Source: Corynebacterium sp. P3-F1
GTDB lineage: Bacteria > Actinomycetota > Actinomycetes > Mycobacteriales > Mycobacteriaceae
Reading direction: 5' to 3'
DNA length: 64,000 nt
Assembly (NCBI RefSeq): GCF_030503635.1
Contig: NZ_CP129965.1
Location: forward strand, 682,001 to 746,000
In this document: one piece after another, positions 47,494 through 56,833 of the stretch
Position numbering within the stretch: the first letter of the stretch is position 1
Layout of the letters: each line of letters begins with the position of its first letter
Made by a program: the position numbers and the translations under genes
The notes under the pieces: model-generated
The model's database searches: none
Told to the model about the DNA's origin: nothing
What the model saw: the letters and a program-made list of their open reading frames with translations, nothing else

Positions 47494-48519
47494 TCATCCG
47501 CCCTCTTCACCGGCCAAAATGTGGCTGATGTAATGGGCCACGGCGGCGACCTTTTGCATGGTACCGGGGTAATCCATGTACGTCGGACCGAGCACTCCCA
47601 GCCCGCCGAGCGTCTCGCCCGCCGCGCCGTAGCCGGTGGTGACGATGCTGGCCTTAGCCAATTCCTCGTCCTCGTTCTCCGCACCGATGACCACCGACAC
47701 GTTCCCCAGCTCGGGGAGGTTGGCCAACAGTTTCAGCACCACGACCTGTTCCTCGAGCGCCTCCACGACGCTGAGCAGATCCGTGGTCATGGGTACCAGG
47801 TTCGCGGCACCCGCGATGAGTACCCGGTCGCTCGGGCTGTCCACCAGTGTGTCGATGAGCACCGAAATCGCGCGCTTCAAAGGGTCGGCAATGGGAGCGG
47901 GCGCGTCGTCGACAAGCAAGGCCAGAGATGTGGATGCATCCCCCATAGTCTTGCCCGCCAGCGCCCGGTTCAACAGTTCCCGTAGCTGCGTCACCGCGTC
48001 TTCGCCGATCGGGACCGACAATTCCACATTGCGCTGGTCCACACGGCCGTTGTCCGTGATGAGCACGAGCAACAAGCGCGTCGGCGTCAGCGCGACGACC
48101 TCGCAGTGCTTCACCCGCGAGACCGCAAGCGTGGGTAGTTGCACCACCGCCGCCTGGCGTGTGAGTTGCGCAAGCAAGTGGGCGGAGCGCCGCATCACGT
48201 CTTCGAGGTCGACGGACGACTCGAGGAATTCCGAGATCGCCCGCCGCTCCGGCACCGATAATGGCTTCACGTCGTTGATCGCGTCGACGAACGCCCGGTA
48301 CCCCTTCTCCGTGGGCACGCGTCCGGAGCTTGCGTGCGGCTGTGCGATGTAGCCTTCCGTTTCGAGGACAGCCATGTCGTTGCGGATCGTCGCCGAGGAG
48401 ACCTTCAGCTGGTGGCGCTCCACCAAGCGCTTCGAGCCCACCGGCTCTTGGGAGGAAATGTAGTCCGCAACGATCGCGCGCAGGACCGCTTGCCGGCGCT
48501 CGCGTGCGACACCCGCCAT
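47494..48519 (-). CDS. hrcA: Heat-inducible transcription repressor HrcA
   Basis: A 341-residue repressor with an N-terminal winged helix ([57 protein letters not shown]), a dimerisation domain and a C-terminal GAF-like domain ([18 protein letters not shown]). It would bind CIRCE sites; none was recognised within this window. The ATG at 48519 is ten bases after aaggag; a GTG at 48528 would sit on the ribosome site. The dnaJ2 gene follows after 69 bases. Confidence 0.95.
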   Translation of the reverse strand: MAGVARERRQAVLRAIVADYISSQEPVGSKRLVERHQLKVSSATIRNDMAVLETEGYIAQPHASSGRVPTEKGYRAFVDAINDVKPLSVPERRAISEFLESSVDLEDVMRRSAHLLAQLTRQAAVVQLPTLAVSRVKHCEVVALTPTRLLLVLITDNGRVDQRNVELSVPIGEDAVTQLRELLNRALAGKTMGDASTSLALLVDDAPAPIADPLKRAISVLIDTLVDSPSDRVLIAGAANLVPMTTDLLSVVEALEEQVVVLKLLANLPELGNVSVVIGAENEDEELAKASIVTTGYGAAGETLGGLGVLGPTYMDYPGTMQKVAAVAHYISHILAGEEGG

Positions 48520-48569
48520 ACCTGGCACTCTCCTTCCTCGACTGCTAAGTCACGAGTGTAGCGCCCACG

Positions 48570-49688
48570 TCACTCCGCGGCCAAGATGTCCGTGATCACC
48601 CCGTCGATGAGCAGTCTTCCGGACGCTGTCGCGAAAATCCGCCCGTTTTCTTCCGCCAGCACGCCGCCGCGCACGTGCTTATCGACGACCCCCTGGCCCC
48701 CTGATCCGACCCACTCCCGCGGAATCCCCTCCCGCAGCCGCAAGCCCAACATGATCTGCTCGAAATGGTATTCCCCGTCAGAGATCGTCTCGCTGCCGTC
48801 GATGGGGAGAACTCCGTCAGTCAACATCATGTTGTATTTTTCCGGGCGCTTCACGTTGAAGTACCGGAATCTCTCCACGGTTCCGTGCGCCCCCGGTCCC
48901 GCACCCCACCAGCTACCGCTGCGCCAGTAGATCAGGTTGTGCTGGCACTGCCCACCGGGCTTCGCCCAATTGGACACCTCGTACCAGTCAAAGCCTTCCC
49001 CCTCGAGGCGCTCCGCGATAATCTCGTAGCGGTCGGCGTAGACCTCCTCCTCCGGGGCCGGCAACTGCCCCGAGCGGATCTTCCGGGCCATCGCTGTGCC
49101 GTCTTCCACGATCAACGAATAGGCAGACACATGGTCTACATCGGCACTCAGGACTGCATCGAGACTCTTGCGCACATCGTCGTCCGTCTCCGTCGGCGTG
49201 CCGTAAATGAGGTCGAGGTTCACGTGCTCGAAGCCGGCCCGTTTAGCCTCTTTCGCCGCCTCCACCGCACGGCCCGGAGTATGCCGCCGGTCCAGCACTC
49301 TCAGCACAGGTGTCGACGCGGACTGCATGCCCAGAGACACCCGCGTGAATCCCGCTTCCCGCAAACCCTCGAAATATTCCGGGTCGGTCGACTCCGGATT
49401 GGATTCGGTGGTCACCTCGGCATCTTTGGCGAGGCCGAACGTGTTTCTGATCCCGTCCAGAATCCTGCCGAGCCCGTCTGCCCCCAGCAACGACGGCGTC
49501 CCGCCGCCGATGAAAACAGTTTCGGCGGCCAGACCCACTTTGTCCGCCGCCAGCTCGAGCTCCCATTCCAAAGAGTCCAAATAAGCTGCGTAGCTCGATT
49601 CCGTCTCCGACGGGGTGTAGGTGTTGAAGTCGCAGTACCCGCAACGGGTCGCGCAGAACGGGACGTGGACGTAGACGCCGAAACTCAT
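48570..49688 (-). CDS. hemW: Radical SAM haem chaperone HemW (HemN-like)
   Basis: A 372-residue radical SAM protein: the 4Fe-4S motif is CATRCGYC (CxxxCxxC) at about 12-19, with GGGTPSLL, TTESNPEST and GFTRVSLGMQSAS downstream and a C-terminal HemN-C region. The fourth Cys of true coproporphyrinogen oxidase (CxxxCxxCxC) is absent (CDF follows), which points to the haem-insertion protein HemW rather than HemN. The ATG at 49688 starts MSFGVYVHVPFCATRC. It overlaps the upstream unknown gene's stop by four bases and lies 50 bases before hrcA. Confidence 0.93.
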   Translation of the reverse strand: MSFGVYVHVPFCATRCGYCDFNTYTPSETESSYAAYLDSLEWELELAADKVGLAAETVFIGGGTPSLLGADGLGRILDGIRNTFGLAKDAEVTTESNPESTDPEYFEGLREAGFTRVSLGMQSASTPVLRVLDRRHTPGRAVEAAKEAKRAGFEHVNLDLIYGTPTETDDDVRKSLDAVLSADVDHVSAYSLIVEDGTAMARKIRSGQLPAPEEEVYADRYEIIAERLEGEGFDWYEVSNWAKPGGQCQHNLIYWRSGSWWGAGPGAHGTVERFRYFNVKRPEKYNMMLTDGVLPIDGSETISDGEYHFEQIMLGLRLREGIPREWVGSGGQGVVDKHVRGGVLAEENGRIFATASGRLLIDGVITDILAAE

Positions 49689-50353
49689 GCCCCGCGCCGC
49701 GACCGCTTCGCCGCCACCTTGGCCACGATGGCATCCACGCGGGCGCGCTCCTCGAGGAATTTCGGTGGATTCGAACCGCGCATTGCGCGGGTGAATCCCG
49801 GATGCTCCGCAGCAACGGCATCGAGCCAGCCGTCCACAGCCGACTCCACCAGCTCCCCAACCCGCGCATAGAGGTGCGGCAACGACACCGCCGCCAGGTT
49901 CTGGGCCACCATGTCGGTTTGTTCGAGCGTGTAGTCCACTACTTCCTCGAGGTGCTGGACAATCAGGTCGGTGCGCTGCGCGCACACCTCCGTCATCGCT
50001 TTGACCGGAGAAGGAGAACTTAAGGGGAACAGTTCGAACAGGCCTGCCGCGTCCAGCGGCTCGGGTTCCGGCAGCCGCTCGCTGGCGGGAAGAGCCGCCG
50101 AAATCGAGCCCGCCTTCACGCCCGACACTAGGGCCTGGCGCAGCCCGATCAGCTCTCCCACCACGCGGCGGGCATCAGTGCGGGCATCATCAACGATCTC
50201 AGAGAACTCGGCCAAGCAGTCGTCGGTAAGCTCCCCGTCATAATCGGCGATGGCTTCCGCAATGTGCTCTATGTACTCCGCGACCTCGTCGCCGATGTTG
50301 TAGACCTCTTGGGTCAACTCGCGGTGGCGCAGCGTCGCGACAGTCCGGTGCAC
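49685..50353 (-). CDS. Unknown alpha-helical protein
   Basis: A 222-residue, predominantly helical, acidic protein without signal peptide or membrane segment. Segments such as EVYNIGDEVAEYIEHIAEAI, FSEIVDDARTDARRVVGELI, VCAQRTDLIVQHLEEVVDYT and LPHLYARVGELVESAVDGWL suggest a helical bundle. I do not recognise a family. The start is GTG at 50353 with aaaggggg five bases upstream. It overlaps hemW by four bases (ATGA), so it is translated together with the haem chaperone; whether it works with it is unknown. Confidence 0.65.
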   Translation of the reverse strand: MHRTVATLRHRELTQEVYNIGDEVAEYIEHIAEAIADYDGELTDDCLAEFSEIVDDARTDARRVVGELIGLRQALVSGVKAGSISAALPASERLPEPEPLDAAGLFELFPLSSPSPVKAMTEVCAQRTDLIVQHLEEVVDYTLEQTDMVAQNLAAVSLPHLYARVGELVESAVDGWLDAVAAEHPGFTRAMRGSNPPKFLEERARVDAIVAKVAAKRSRRGA

Positions 50354-50442
50354 ACTGGCCCCCTTTTGCTCAAATCCTGTTGTGACGTTCGAGCGTTGAC
50401 TTTAGGCCAGAGTCTCACAGCGTTTTGTACGGCGCGCCGGTG

Positions 50443-52290
50443 TTAACGGTAAAGCCGCTCAATCTGCTTCGCGTAGTTGTCCAGCACCACCTTGCGCTTG
50501 ACCTTCATCGTCGCGGTGATCTCGCCGTTCTCCTCACTCAAATCTCTCGTGAGGATGCGGAATTTCTTGATCTCCTCGGCGTGGCTGACCGTCTTGTTCG
50601 CCTCATTGATCACGTCCTGGACAGCGGCGCGCAGCTCCGGGGTCTTCACCAGCTCCTTGAGCGGACGGTCGCCCATGTTGTTCTGCTTGCGCCAGCGCTT
50701 CAGCTCTTCCTCGTCGATGGTGACCAGCACGCCGACGAAGGGCTTGCCGTCGCCCACGATGACAGCCTGGGAGATCAGCTTGTCGGAGCGGATAATGTCC
50801 TCCAGCGGGCCCGGTGAGATGTTCTTGCCGCCGGCCGTGACAATCAGGTCCTTCTTGCGGCCCGTGATCGTCACGTATCCCTCGTCGTCGATCTCGCCCA
50901 AGTCACCGGTCACAAACCAGCCGTCGACAATCGCTTCGTTCGTGGCTTCCTCGTTGTTCCAGTAGCCTTTGAACACGCCGTCGCCCTTGAAGCAAATCTC
51001 GCCGTCCTCGTTGATCTTGACCGAGTAGCCGTTGTTCGGCTTGCCCACGGTGCCGATCTTGGTTCCGCCCGGGTAGTTGACGCAGGCAGCAGCGGCAGTC
51101 TCTGTCAGACCGTAGCCCTCGTAAATCGGGATGCCCACGCCGCGGAAGAAGTGCAGCAGATCCGTCGAGATCGCCGAGCCGCCGGAGATGGCGAGCGCCG
51201 CCTGGCCGCCGACAGCATCGCGGAGCTTCTTGTACACGAGTCGGTCGAACACCTTGTGGCGCACGCGCGAACGGAGCGAGAGCCTCTCCCCCGAATCCAT
51301 CGCCTTAGAGTGCTCGATAGCGACCTTCTCCGCCTCGAGGAAGGTACGCGCAGAGAAATCGGAGCTCTCCGCCGCCTTGTTGTAGGCACCGTCGCGGACC
51401 TTTTCGTACACGCGGGGAACACCGAGCAGCATTTCCGGCTCGAAGCGCTGCAGCGCCAGCGTCAGGGTCCGCATATCCGACCAGTGCGCCTGGTGCGCGG
51501 CGCCCATCGCGCTCGCCAGCGCTACTGAACGCGCCAAGACGTGCGCCAACGGCAGAATCGTCATGTAGTGGGTGGCAGTCTTGTCGTTGATCAAGTGGCC
51601 GATCGGGTTGGTCAGCAGGGCCTTGGCCTGCGACGCCCACACCAGGTGGGTGAGGATGCAGCCCTTCGGGCGACCGGTGGTTCCCGACGTGTACACCAGC
51701 GACGCTAAGTCGTCGTGCTGGATCTTAGAGATGCGCTCGTCGATCACCGAGTCCTCGACCTCCCGGCCGTCAGTGGTCAGCGCACCCACGGCACCGGTGG
51801 CGAACGACAGCGAACGCTTCAACTGGGACGGGGAGTCCTGCAGCGGCGGCGTACCATCCTCACGCAGCACCAGGTGGTCGTAGAGCTGACGGTTCGCTTC
51901 GGTGTCGGTGATGGCGAGCTTCGCGCCCGAGTCCTCCACGATCCACTGCACCTGGTGCGCCGAAGAGGACGGGTACACCGGAACGCTGGCCGCGCCCGCC
52001 GCCCAAATGGCGTAGTCGAGCAGCGCCCACTCGTAGCTGGATTCACCCATCAGAACCACGCGGTCGCCCTGCTCCACACCGTTAGCGACGATGCCCTTCG
52101 CCACGGCGCGCACTTGGTCAGCGAACTCCTTGCCCGTGACCTCGATCCAGTCGCGGCCTTCCGGCCGGGAGAAGAACGTCTGGTCGGGGTATTTCTCGCA
52201 CTGGGCGAGCATCATGGTCAAGCAGTTGTCACCCGGCCCCAGCTTGAACTCGGCGGGTTTGGTGAAGACTTTGGACTCTTGTGCGGTCAC
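50443..52290 (-). CDS. fadD15: Long-chain fatty acid-CoA ligase (FadD15-like)
   Basis: A 615-residue AMP-forming acyl-CoA synthetase. Motifs: the P-loop LVYTSGTTGRPKGC, HYMTILPLAHVLARS, the adenylate region YEGYGLTETAAAACVN, VTGDLGEIDDEGYVTITGRKKDLIV, and the C-terminal lysine region. It activates fatty acids with ATP and CoA. It closely fits corynebacterial FadD15, also divergent from malQ in C. glutamicum. The start is GTG at 52290 with gagggagg upstream. A bidirectional promoter region of about 130 bases separates it from malQ. Confidence 0.94.
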   Translation of the reverse strand: MTAQESKVFTKPAEFKLGPGDNCLTMMLAQCEKYPDQTFFSRPEGRDWIEVTGKEFADQVRAVAKGIVANGVEQGDRVVLMGESSYEWALLDYAIWAAGAASVPVYPSSSAHQVQWIVEDSGAKLAITDTEANRQLYDHLVLREDGTPPLQDSPSQLKRSLSFATGAVGALTTDGREVEDSVIDERISKIQHDDLASLVYTSGTTGRPKGCILTHLVWASQAKALLTNPIGHLINDKTATHYMTILPLAHVLARSVALASAMGAAHQAHWSDMRTLTLALQRFEPEMLLGVPRVYEKVRDGAYNKAAESSDFSARTFLEAEKVAIEHSKAMDSGERLSLRSRVRHKVFDRLVYKKLRDAVGGQAALAISGGSAISTDLLHFFRGVGIPIYEGYGLTETAAAACVNYPGGTKIGTVGKPNNGYSVKINEDGEICFKGDGVFKGYWNNEEATNEAIVDGWFVTGDLGEIDDEGYVTITGRKKDLIVTAGGKNISPGPLEDIIRSDKLISQAVIVGDGKPFVGVLVTIDEEELKRWRKQNNMGDRPLKELVKTPELRAAVQDVINEANKTVSHAEEIKKFRILTRDLSEENGEITATMKVKRKVVLDNYAKQIERLYR

Positions 52291-52422
52291 GGTAAAACCT
52301 CCCTCGGTGTGGGCTATCTAACAATGACCGTACTATTGCCCTATAGCTCACCGCTCACCAGGACCGACACTTTTGAATGGGAAATGTGTGGGGGCGAGCG
52401 TTCTTTGGCACAATGACGTGTT

Positions 52423-54519
52423 GTGGCTGATACGGAACTGCTTGAGCAACTCGCTACCGCCTACGGTTTCAGCATGACCTACCGGGGCCAGAACAACGAG
52501 CTCGTGGTGTCGCCCCGCGAATCACTCGTCCAACTCTTGAGAGCCCTCGACGTTCCGTTGTCGGACGATCCCGCACCCGAAGAGCTCACGGAAGCCCTGC
52601 AGACGTGGCGCACCCACTGGGACACCCGCCCGCTACCCCCGGTAGTCATCGCGCGCGAGGGACGCGAGACGTATTTCAACGTCCACGTCCCCGAAGGCGC
52701 CCCGGCACACGTGTGGATAACACTCGAAGACGGCTCTGAATCCCCCGCCTACCAAGACGAAAACTGGGCGCCGCCAACGGAAGGCTGGGGGGAAGCCACC
52801 TTCCACACCCGCGGCGATCTGCCCACCGGCTGGCACACCATTCACTTGGAGTCGGACGGCATCGAAGAGTCCTGCACGCTCGTGGTCACCCCTCAGGTGA
52901 TCCGGCGCAACCTAGAGCTGCTCCAAGAGCCGTCCTACGGAGTCATGGCCCAGCTCTACTCGGTGCGCTCCAAGCATTCTTGGGGCATTGGCGATTTTCA
53001 CGACCTCGGAGAGCTAGCCAAAATTCTCGCCCGCCACGGCGCAGAATTCCTGCTCATCAACCCCGTCCACGCAGCTGAGCCGCTCCCTCCGGTCGAGGAT
53101 TCGCCTTACCTGCCCACCTCGCGGCGCTTCATTAACCCGATCTACATCTCTGTCGAGGATGTGCCGGAATACCAGCGTGTCGACGCCGACACCCGCGCCG
53201 ACATCGACGAGATGGCCGCCGAGTTCACCGCCCTGAACACCTCCCCCAACTTCATCCACCGCGACCCGATCTTCGATGCGAAATTGGCCGCCCTGAACGA
53301 GCTCTTCTACGTATTCGAGGAGTCCGGCGATCACGACGCCTTCGACGCGTTCGTGGAATTCGAGGGCGGCGGCTTACGCGAATACGCACGCTGGTGCGCC
53401 CGCACCGAACTGGACGAGGACTCCGACGACCTCGCCCGCTTCTACATGTGGCTCCAGTTCGTCGCCGACAACCAGCGCAAGGCCGCCCAGCAAGCAGCAA
53501 AAGACGCCGGCATGTCCATCGGTATCATGACCGACCTGGCTGTCGGAGTGCACCCAGCCGGCGCCGACTCCTACACACTGCGCGATGTCCTCGTCAAAGA
53601 TGCCTCCGTCGGTGCCCCGCCGGACGAATACAGCCAGCATGGACAAGATTGGTCCCAGCCGCCGTGGAACCCGTTCAAGCTCGCCGAAAGCGGTTACACC
53701 CCCTGGCGTGAATTGCTTCAGACCGTGCTGCGCCACTCCGGCGGCATCCGCGTCGACCACATTCTCGGGCTCTTCCGTCTGTTCTGGATCCCGCGCATGG
53801 GCACCCCCGCCGAGGGCACCTACATGAACTACGACCATGAGGCCATGCTCGGCATTCTCGCCCTCGAGGCGGACCGGGCAAACGCAGTCGTCGTCGGAGA
53901 AGACCTGGGTACCTTTGAACCTTGGGTGCAGGAAGAGTTGCGCGACCGAGGCGTTTTGGGCACCTCCGTCATCTGGTTCGAGCACGCTCCCACCGGCGAG
54001 CGCCCCATGAACCCGCAGGAGTACAGGAATCTCGCGCTGTCCTCCGTGGGCACCCACGACCTTCCCCCCACCGCCGGATACCTGTCCGGTGCCCACAACC
54101 AGCTGCGCGACCAACTGGGGCTCGTGGACGATTCCTTCGACGAGATGGACGCAAAGGACATCGCCTGGCAGGGCCACGTCCTCAACACTGCTCGCGAGCA
54201 CGGCTGTTTCGCCGGCACCTCACTGGCCGACACCGACTTCGACGGTCTCGGAAGAACTGAACGCGGCGATGTAGATGAGTTGGTGCTGGGCCTCACTCGC
54301 TTCATCGCGGGCACCGGCTCAGCGCTGACGTGCACGAACCTCGTGGACATGGTCGGCGACACCCGCATCCAGAATCAGCCCGGAACCAATGCCCACCAGT
54401 ACAAGAACTGGTGCGTGCCGCTCAGTGACAAGAACGGAAACGCCGTCCTCATTGAGAACCTCGAGGACATCGACCTCTTCCACAAGGTCGCAAAGGCCAG
54501 CGTTAGAACAGCCCGATAA
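52423..54519 (+). CDS. malQ: 4-alpha-glucanotransferase (amylomaltase)
   Basis: A 698-residue GH77 enzyme that transfers glucan segments between maltodextrins. An N-terminal extension with a carbohydrate-binding-like region (1-~150) is typical of actinobacterial MalQ. The catalytic domain has SYGVMAQLYSVRSKHSWGIGDF, SPYLPTSRRFINPIY, the nucleophile region IRVDHILGLFRLFWIP (Asp), VVGEDLGTFEPWV (acid/base Glu) and SSVGTHDLPPTAGY (third Asp). The start is GTG at 52423 without a strong ribosome site. It works in maltose utilisation together with the treS/maltokinase products further on. Confidence 0.95.
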   Translation: MADTELLEQLATAYGFSMTYRGQNNELVVSPRESLVQLLRALDVPLSDDPAPEELTEALQTWRTHWDTRPLPPVVIAREGRETYFNVHVPEGAPAHVWITLEDGSESPAYQDENWAPPTEGWGEATFHTRGDLPTGWHTIHLESDGIEESCTLVVTPQVIRRNLELLQEPSYGVMAQLYSVRSKHSWGIGDFHDLGELAKILARHGAEFLLINPVHAAEPLPPVEDSPYLPTSRRFINPIYISVEDVPEYQRVDADTRADIDEMAAEFTALNTSPNFIHRDPIFDAKLAALNELFYVFEESGDHDAFDAFVEFEGGGLREYARWCARTELDEDSDDLARFYMWLQFVADNQRKAAQQAAKDAGMSIGIMTDLAVGVHPAGADSYTLRDVLVKDASVGAPPDEYSQHGQDWSQPPWNPFKLAESGYTPWRELLQTVLRHSGGIRVDHILGLFRLFWIPRMGTPAEGTYMNYDHEAMLGILALEADRANAVVVGEDLGTFEPWVQEELRDRGVLGTSVIWFEHAPTGERPMNPQEYRNLALSSVGTHDLPPTAGYLSGAHNQLRDQLGLVDDSFDEMDAKDIAWQGHVLNTAREHGCFAGTSLADTDFDGLGRTERGDVDELVLGLTRFIAGTGSALTCTNLVDMVGDTRIQNQPGTNAHQYKNWCVPLSDKNGNAVLIENLEDIDLFHKVAKASVRTAR

Positions 54520-54643
54520 GTCCCGCCACCAGCACGAGCGCGATCAGCGCCCACAACGCCTGAGTGACGCGGGAACGGGGGTACTTCCTGCGCGCCTTGG
54601 GCAGCTTCATGTCCTCTTTGCGCAGGTCTTCGGGGTTAGCCAT
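54503..54643 (-). CDS. 46-residue tail-anchored membrane protein
   Basis: A very small gene: MANPEDLRKEDMKLPKARRK, a basic segment, then one C-terminal transmembrane helix (about 28-46: TQALWALIALVLVAGLIGLF). The ATG at 54643 has taggaag upstream. It begins six bases after the stop of the 43-residue gene, and its end overlaps the 3' end of malQ on the other strand by 17 bases. The charged amphipathic N-terminus plus end helix resembles small regulatory membrane proteins of actinobacteria; the function is unknown. Confidence 0.65.
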   Translation of the reverse strand: MANPEDLRKEDMKLPKARRKYPRSRVTQALWALIALVLVAGLIGLF

Positions 54644-54649
54644 GGCTTC

Positions 54650-54781
54650 CTACTCTACGTCACCGAAGAGGAAGTCCACCAACCGCAGAACTCCGACCGA
54701 CACAAACCCGGCAGTAGGAGCCGCCACCACCAGAATCACGGGCAACTGGACCCACGGACTCGCCTGTGTCAAATCGATCAT
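54650..54781 (-). CDS. 43-residue membrane protein
   Basis: A very small gene: MIDLTQASPWVQLPVILVVA, continuing through a hydrophobic helix (about 10-32) to VLRLVDFLFGDVE with an acidic end. The ATG at 54779-54781 lies on the minus strand, divergent from the esterase gene, 20 bases apart. It is followed six bases later by the 46-residue gene, so they form a mini-operon. The function is unknown; the hydrophobic pattern and tight spacing support coding. Confidence 0.6.
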   Translation of the reverse strand: MIDLTQASPWVQLPVILVVAAPTAGFVSVGVLRLVDFLFGDVE

Positions 54782-54801
54782 GTCGCTTAAGCTTAGGCCC
54801 C

Positions 54802-55812
54802 ATGAGCTCACCCGTTGAAGTGACGTGCCCAGCTGGGACCGTGGTCGGACGCACGGACAACGGAATCTGCTACTTCCACTCCATCGAGTACGCCTATTTC
54901 CCCGCCCCGTTCGACGACGCGGAGATGGCTCCGAAGGGCATGCTTATCGACGCGACCGTGCCCGACCCCACCGCCACCGCCCTCACCATCATCGCCCCGA
55001 AATCGGCGAAAGACCTCCCCGTCGTCGTCCACATTCACGGCGGGCGGTTTGAAATGGGAAACCACGAGGACGAAGCCTCGCCAGGCGAGGAGCTCGCGCG
55101 ACGTGGAATCATCCTTGTCCGCATCGGCTACCGGAAGAAGCTCCAGGGCCTAGTGCCATTCCCCGACGACCAGCCCAACCACTTCCGTGCGGTAGATGAT
55201 GTCGCTCTCGGTCTCGAGTGGGTGCAGCACAACATCGAATCCTTCGGCGGTGACCCCACCAACGTCACGCTCACGGGCCAATCCACCGGCGCGGCCATCG
55301 TCTTGTGGCTCATGCGCCGCGACCACTACCGCGGCGCATTCCGCAGAGCGCTCGCCATGTCGCCGGCATTTCCGTCCGGGTCGTTTCAGCAGCGGAAATC
55401 CTCCCTGCGCATCCCCACCACACGCAGGTGGCTGAACAAGGCCTCACCGAAAACGCTCGAACGGGCATATGCACGCCTCCGCCGCCGTTACCCCACGGAT
55501 ATGGCGCTCGGGCCCCATTCCTTAGACCCAACCGAAATGGCTGAGATTGACCTCGTCATCTCCTCCCACGAAAAAGAGTTCCAGCAGCCTCTCATCGGAA
55601 AACGGCTCACAAAGAAGCTGATTCTCCGCTGGGTCGACGACGTCGTCGACCGCGCTCCCGGCAACGTTTGGCACATCCGGTTCACCGGCGACAGCAAGCA
55701 CTCCGATGAGCTCCTCCCGCTTTTCGACGGCCCACTGACCGGCTGGCTGGTCAACTACGCCACTACCGGCGAAACTGGGCCAGCTCTTCCACGAGCCACG
55801 GAGAAAAGATGA
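54802..55812 (+). CDS. Compact carboxylesterase (alpha/beta hydrolase)
   Basis: A 336-residue type B carboxylesterase-like protein. The oxyanion motif is VVVHIHGGRFEMG, then FRAVDDVALGLEWVQHNIESFGGDP, the nucleophile elbow GQSTG with Ser at about 165, and a C-terminal HSDELLPLFDG that supplies the catalytic His as in the family's GxxHxxEL block. The length is well below the usual ~500 residues, because the central and C-terminal helical parts are shortened. No signal peptide, so cytoplasmic. Its last 50 bases overlap the 3' end of idi on the other strand. Confidence 0.82.
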   Translation: MSSPVEVTCPAGTVVGRTDNGICYFHSIEYAYFPAPFDDAEMAPKGMLIDATVPDPTATALTIIAPKSAKDLPVVVHIHGGRFEMGNHEDEASPGEELARRGIILVRIGYRKKLQGLVPFPDDQPNHFRAVDDVALGLEWVQHNIESFGGDPTNVTLTGQSTGAAIVLWLMRRDHYRGAFRRALAMSPAFPSGSFQQRKSSLRIPTTRRWLNKASPKTLERAYARLRRRYPTDMALGPHSLDPTEMAEIDLVISSHEKEFQQPLIGKRLTKKLILRWVDDVVDRAPGNVWHIRFTGDSKHSDELLPLFDGPLTGWLVNYATTGETGPALPRATEKR

Positions 55813-56275
55813 ACGGCACGCGGGCCACCGCTTCCCGCAGGTCCTCCATGCTCACCCACTGATACTCGCAGACCTCGTCCGGGTTCGGATCAAGTTCCCC
55901 GTCCAGTTCAGCGAAGTACACCGGGCAGACCTCGTGCTCGACGATCCCGGAAGCGTCCACCGCCCGGTACGAAAAGTCCGGCAGCACTTCCCGGATCCCC
56001 GTCACCGTCGTGCCCAATTCCTCGCGGGCGCGCCTCACCACAGCGTCCTCAGGTGCCTCGCCCGGCCCTGGGTGCCCGCAGAAACTATTCGTCCACACTC
56101 CCGGCCACGTGAGCTTCGATAAAGCTCGGCGCGTCAGCAGGAGGTTCCCTGTGCCGTCGAAAAGCCATGCCGAAAACGCGAGGTGGAGTGGGGTACTGGT
56201 TGAATGCGCGTCCATCTTGGACGCGGTGCCCGTTGGTTGCCCGTCCTCTGTGCACAACACCACGAGCTCATCCAC
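55763..56275 (-). CDS. idi: Isopentenyl-diphosphate delta-isomerase, type I
   Basis: A 170-residue Nudix-fold enzyme interconverting IPP and DMAPP. Visible motifs: TPLHLAFSAWLFDGTGNLLLTRRA (in segments), the active-site Cys in TNSFCGHPGPGE, the Nudix-like RRAREELG, and the metal/acid motif EHEVCPVYFAEL. It supplies DMAPP for isoprenoid (carotenoid, menaquinone, UppS substrate) synthesis. The GTG at 56275 overlaps the TAG stop of the lipoprotein gene by one base. Its 3' end overlaps the esterase gene by 50 bases tail to tail. Confidence 0.94.
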   Translation of the reverse strand: MDELVVLCTEDGQPTGTASKMDAHSTSTPLHLAFSAWLFDGTGNLLLTRRALSKLTWPGVWTNSFCGHPGPGEAPEDAVVRRAREELGTTVTGIREVLPDFSYRAVDASGIVEHEVCPVYFAELDGELDPNPDEVCEYQWVSMEDLREAVARVPFIFSPWLVEELAQFRR

Positions 56276-56814
56276 TAGTTGTTCAGATTCCCTTCGAAGA
56301 TGACGTTGCCGATCTGGAACGACGCGTCGCTGAGGTTCCCCTGGCTCACGTCGAACGCGATCTGAACGTTCATCGTCGCGCCTTTACCCAACGGAAAATC
56401 GAGCCCCTCCATTTCAAGCCCTGCTTTTTCGGCGCTGATGCGGTTGGCAGTTTCATTGCCGCCTTTATACTTCAGCTCCGGGTCGCCGAGTGCTTCGGGC
56501 GGCATGATGTTTTCCGAATGGTTCGTCACAGCGACCGTGACCACTGTCCCACCATTCGGCGCGTAGTTGGTCCCCTGCCATTTGTAGGAGACATCCATGC
56601 CCGGATCCTCGACGATTCCTCCGCCCAACTCGTCGGTCTTCAGCGGCTCGGCGGAGTGGGTCTCGAAGGATTCCGGCTCCTCAGTCGGAGTGGCCACACC
56701 TGTCGTCGGAGTGATCGAGCTTCCCTCTTGGTCGACGACCCCCTCTTCCGCGCACCCGGCCAGCACTAGTGCAGACAAAGTGACGGCGGCAAAACCTGAA
56801 ACCGAACGCGCCAT
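56275..56814 (-). CDS. Lipoprotein with a DUF4352-like beta domain
   Basis: A 179-residue exported lipoprotein: signal peptide with lipobox LVLAGC (Cys21), then a Thr/Glu/Pro-rich spacer to about residue 70. A beta-sandwich-like domain follows (GTVVTVAVTNHSENIMPPEA, YKGGNETANRI, GKGATMNVQIAFDVSQGN) resembling DUF4352/antigen MPT63-type folds. The function is unknown. It is co-directional with idi (one-base overlap) and divergent from the ABC exporter across a palindrome at 56834. Confidence 0.75.
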   Translation of the reverse strand: MARSVSGFAAVTLSALVLAGCAEEGVVDQEGSSITPTTGVATPTEEPESFETHSAEPLKTDELGGGIVEDPGMDVSYKWQGTNYAPNGGTVVTVAVTNHSENIMPPEALGDPELKYKGGNETANRISAEKAGLEMEGLDFPLGKGATMNVQIAFDVSQGNLSDASFQIGNVIFEGNLNN

Positions 56815-56833
56815 GATGATGTGCCTCCCTCTC

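Noticed and set aside
47425-48569. CIRCE operator near hrcA/dnaJ2
   Set aside because: No TTAGCACTC-N9-GAGTGCTAA-like sequence found in the spacers on either side of hrcA.
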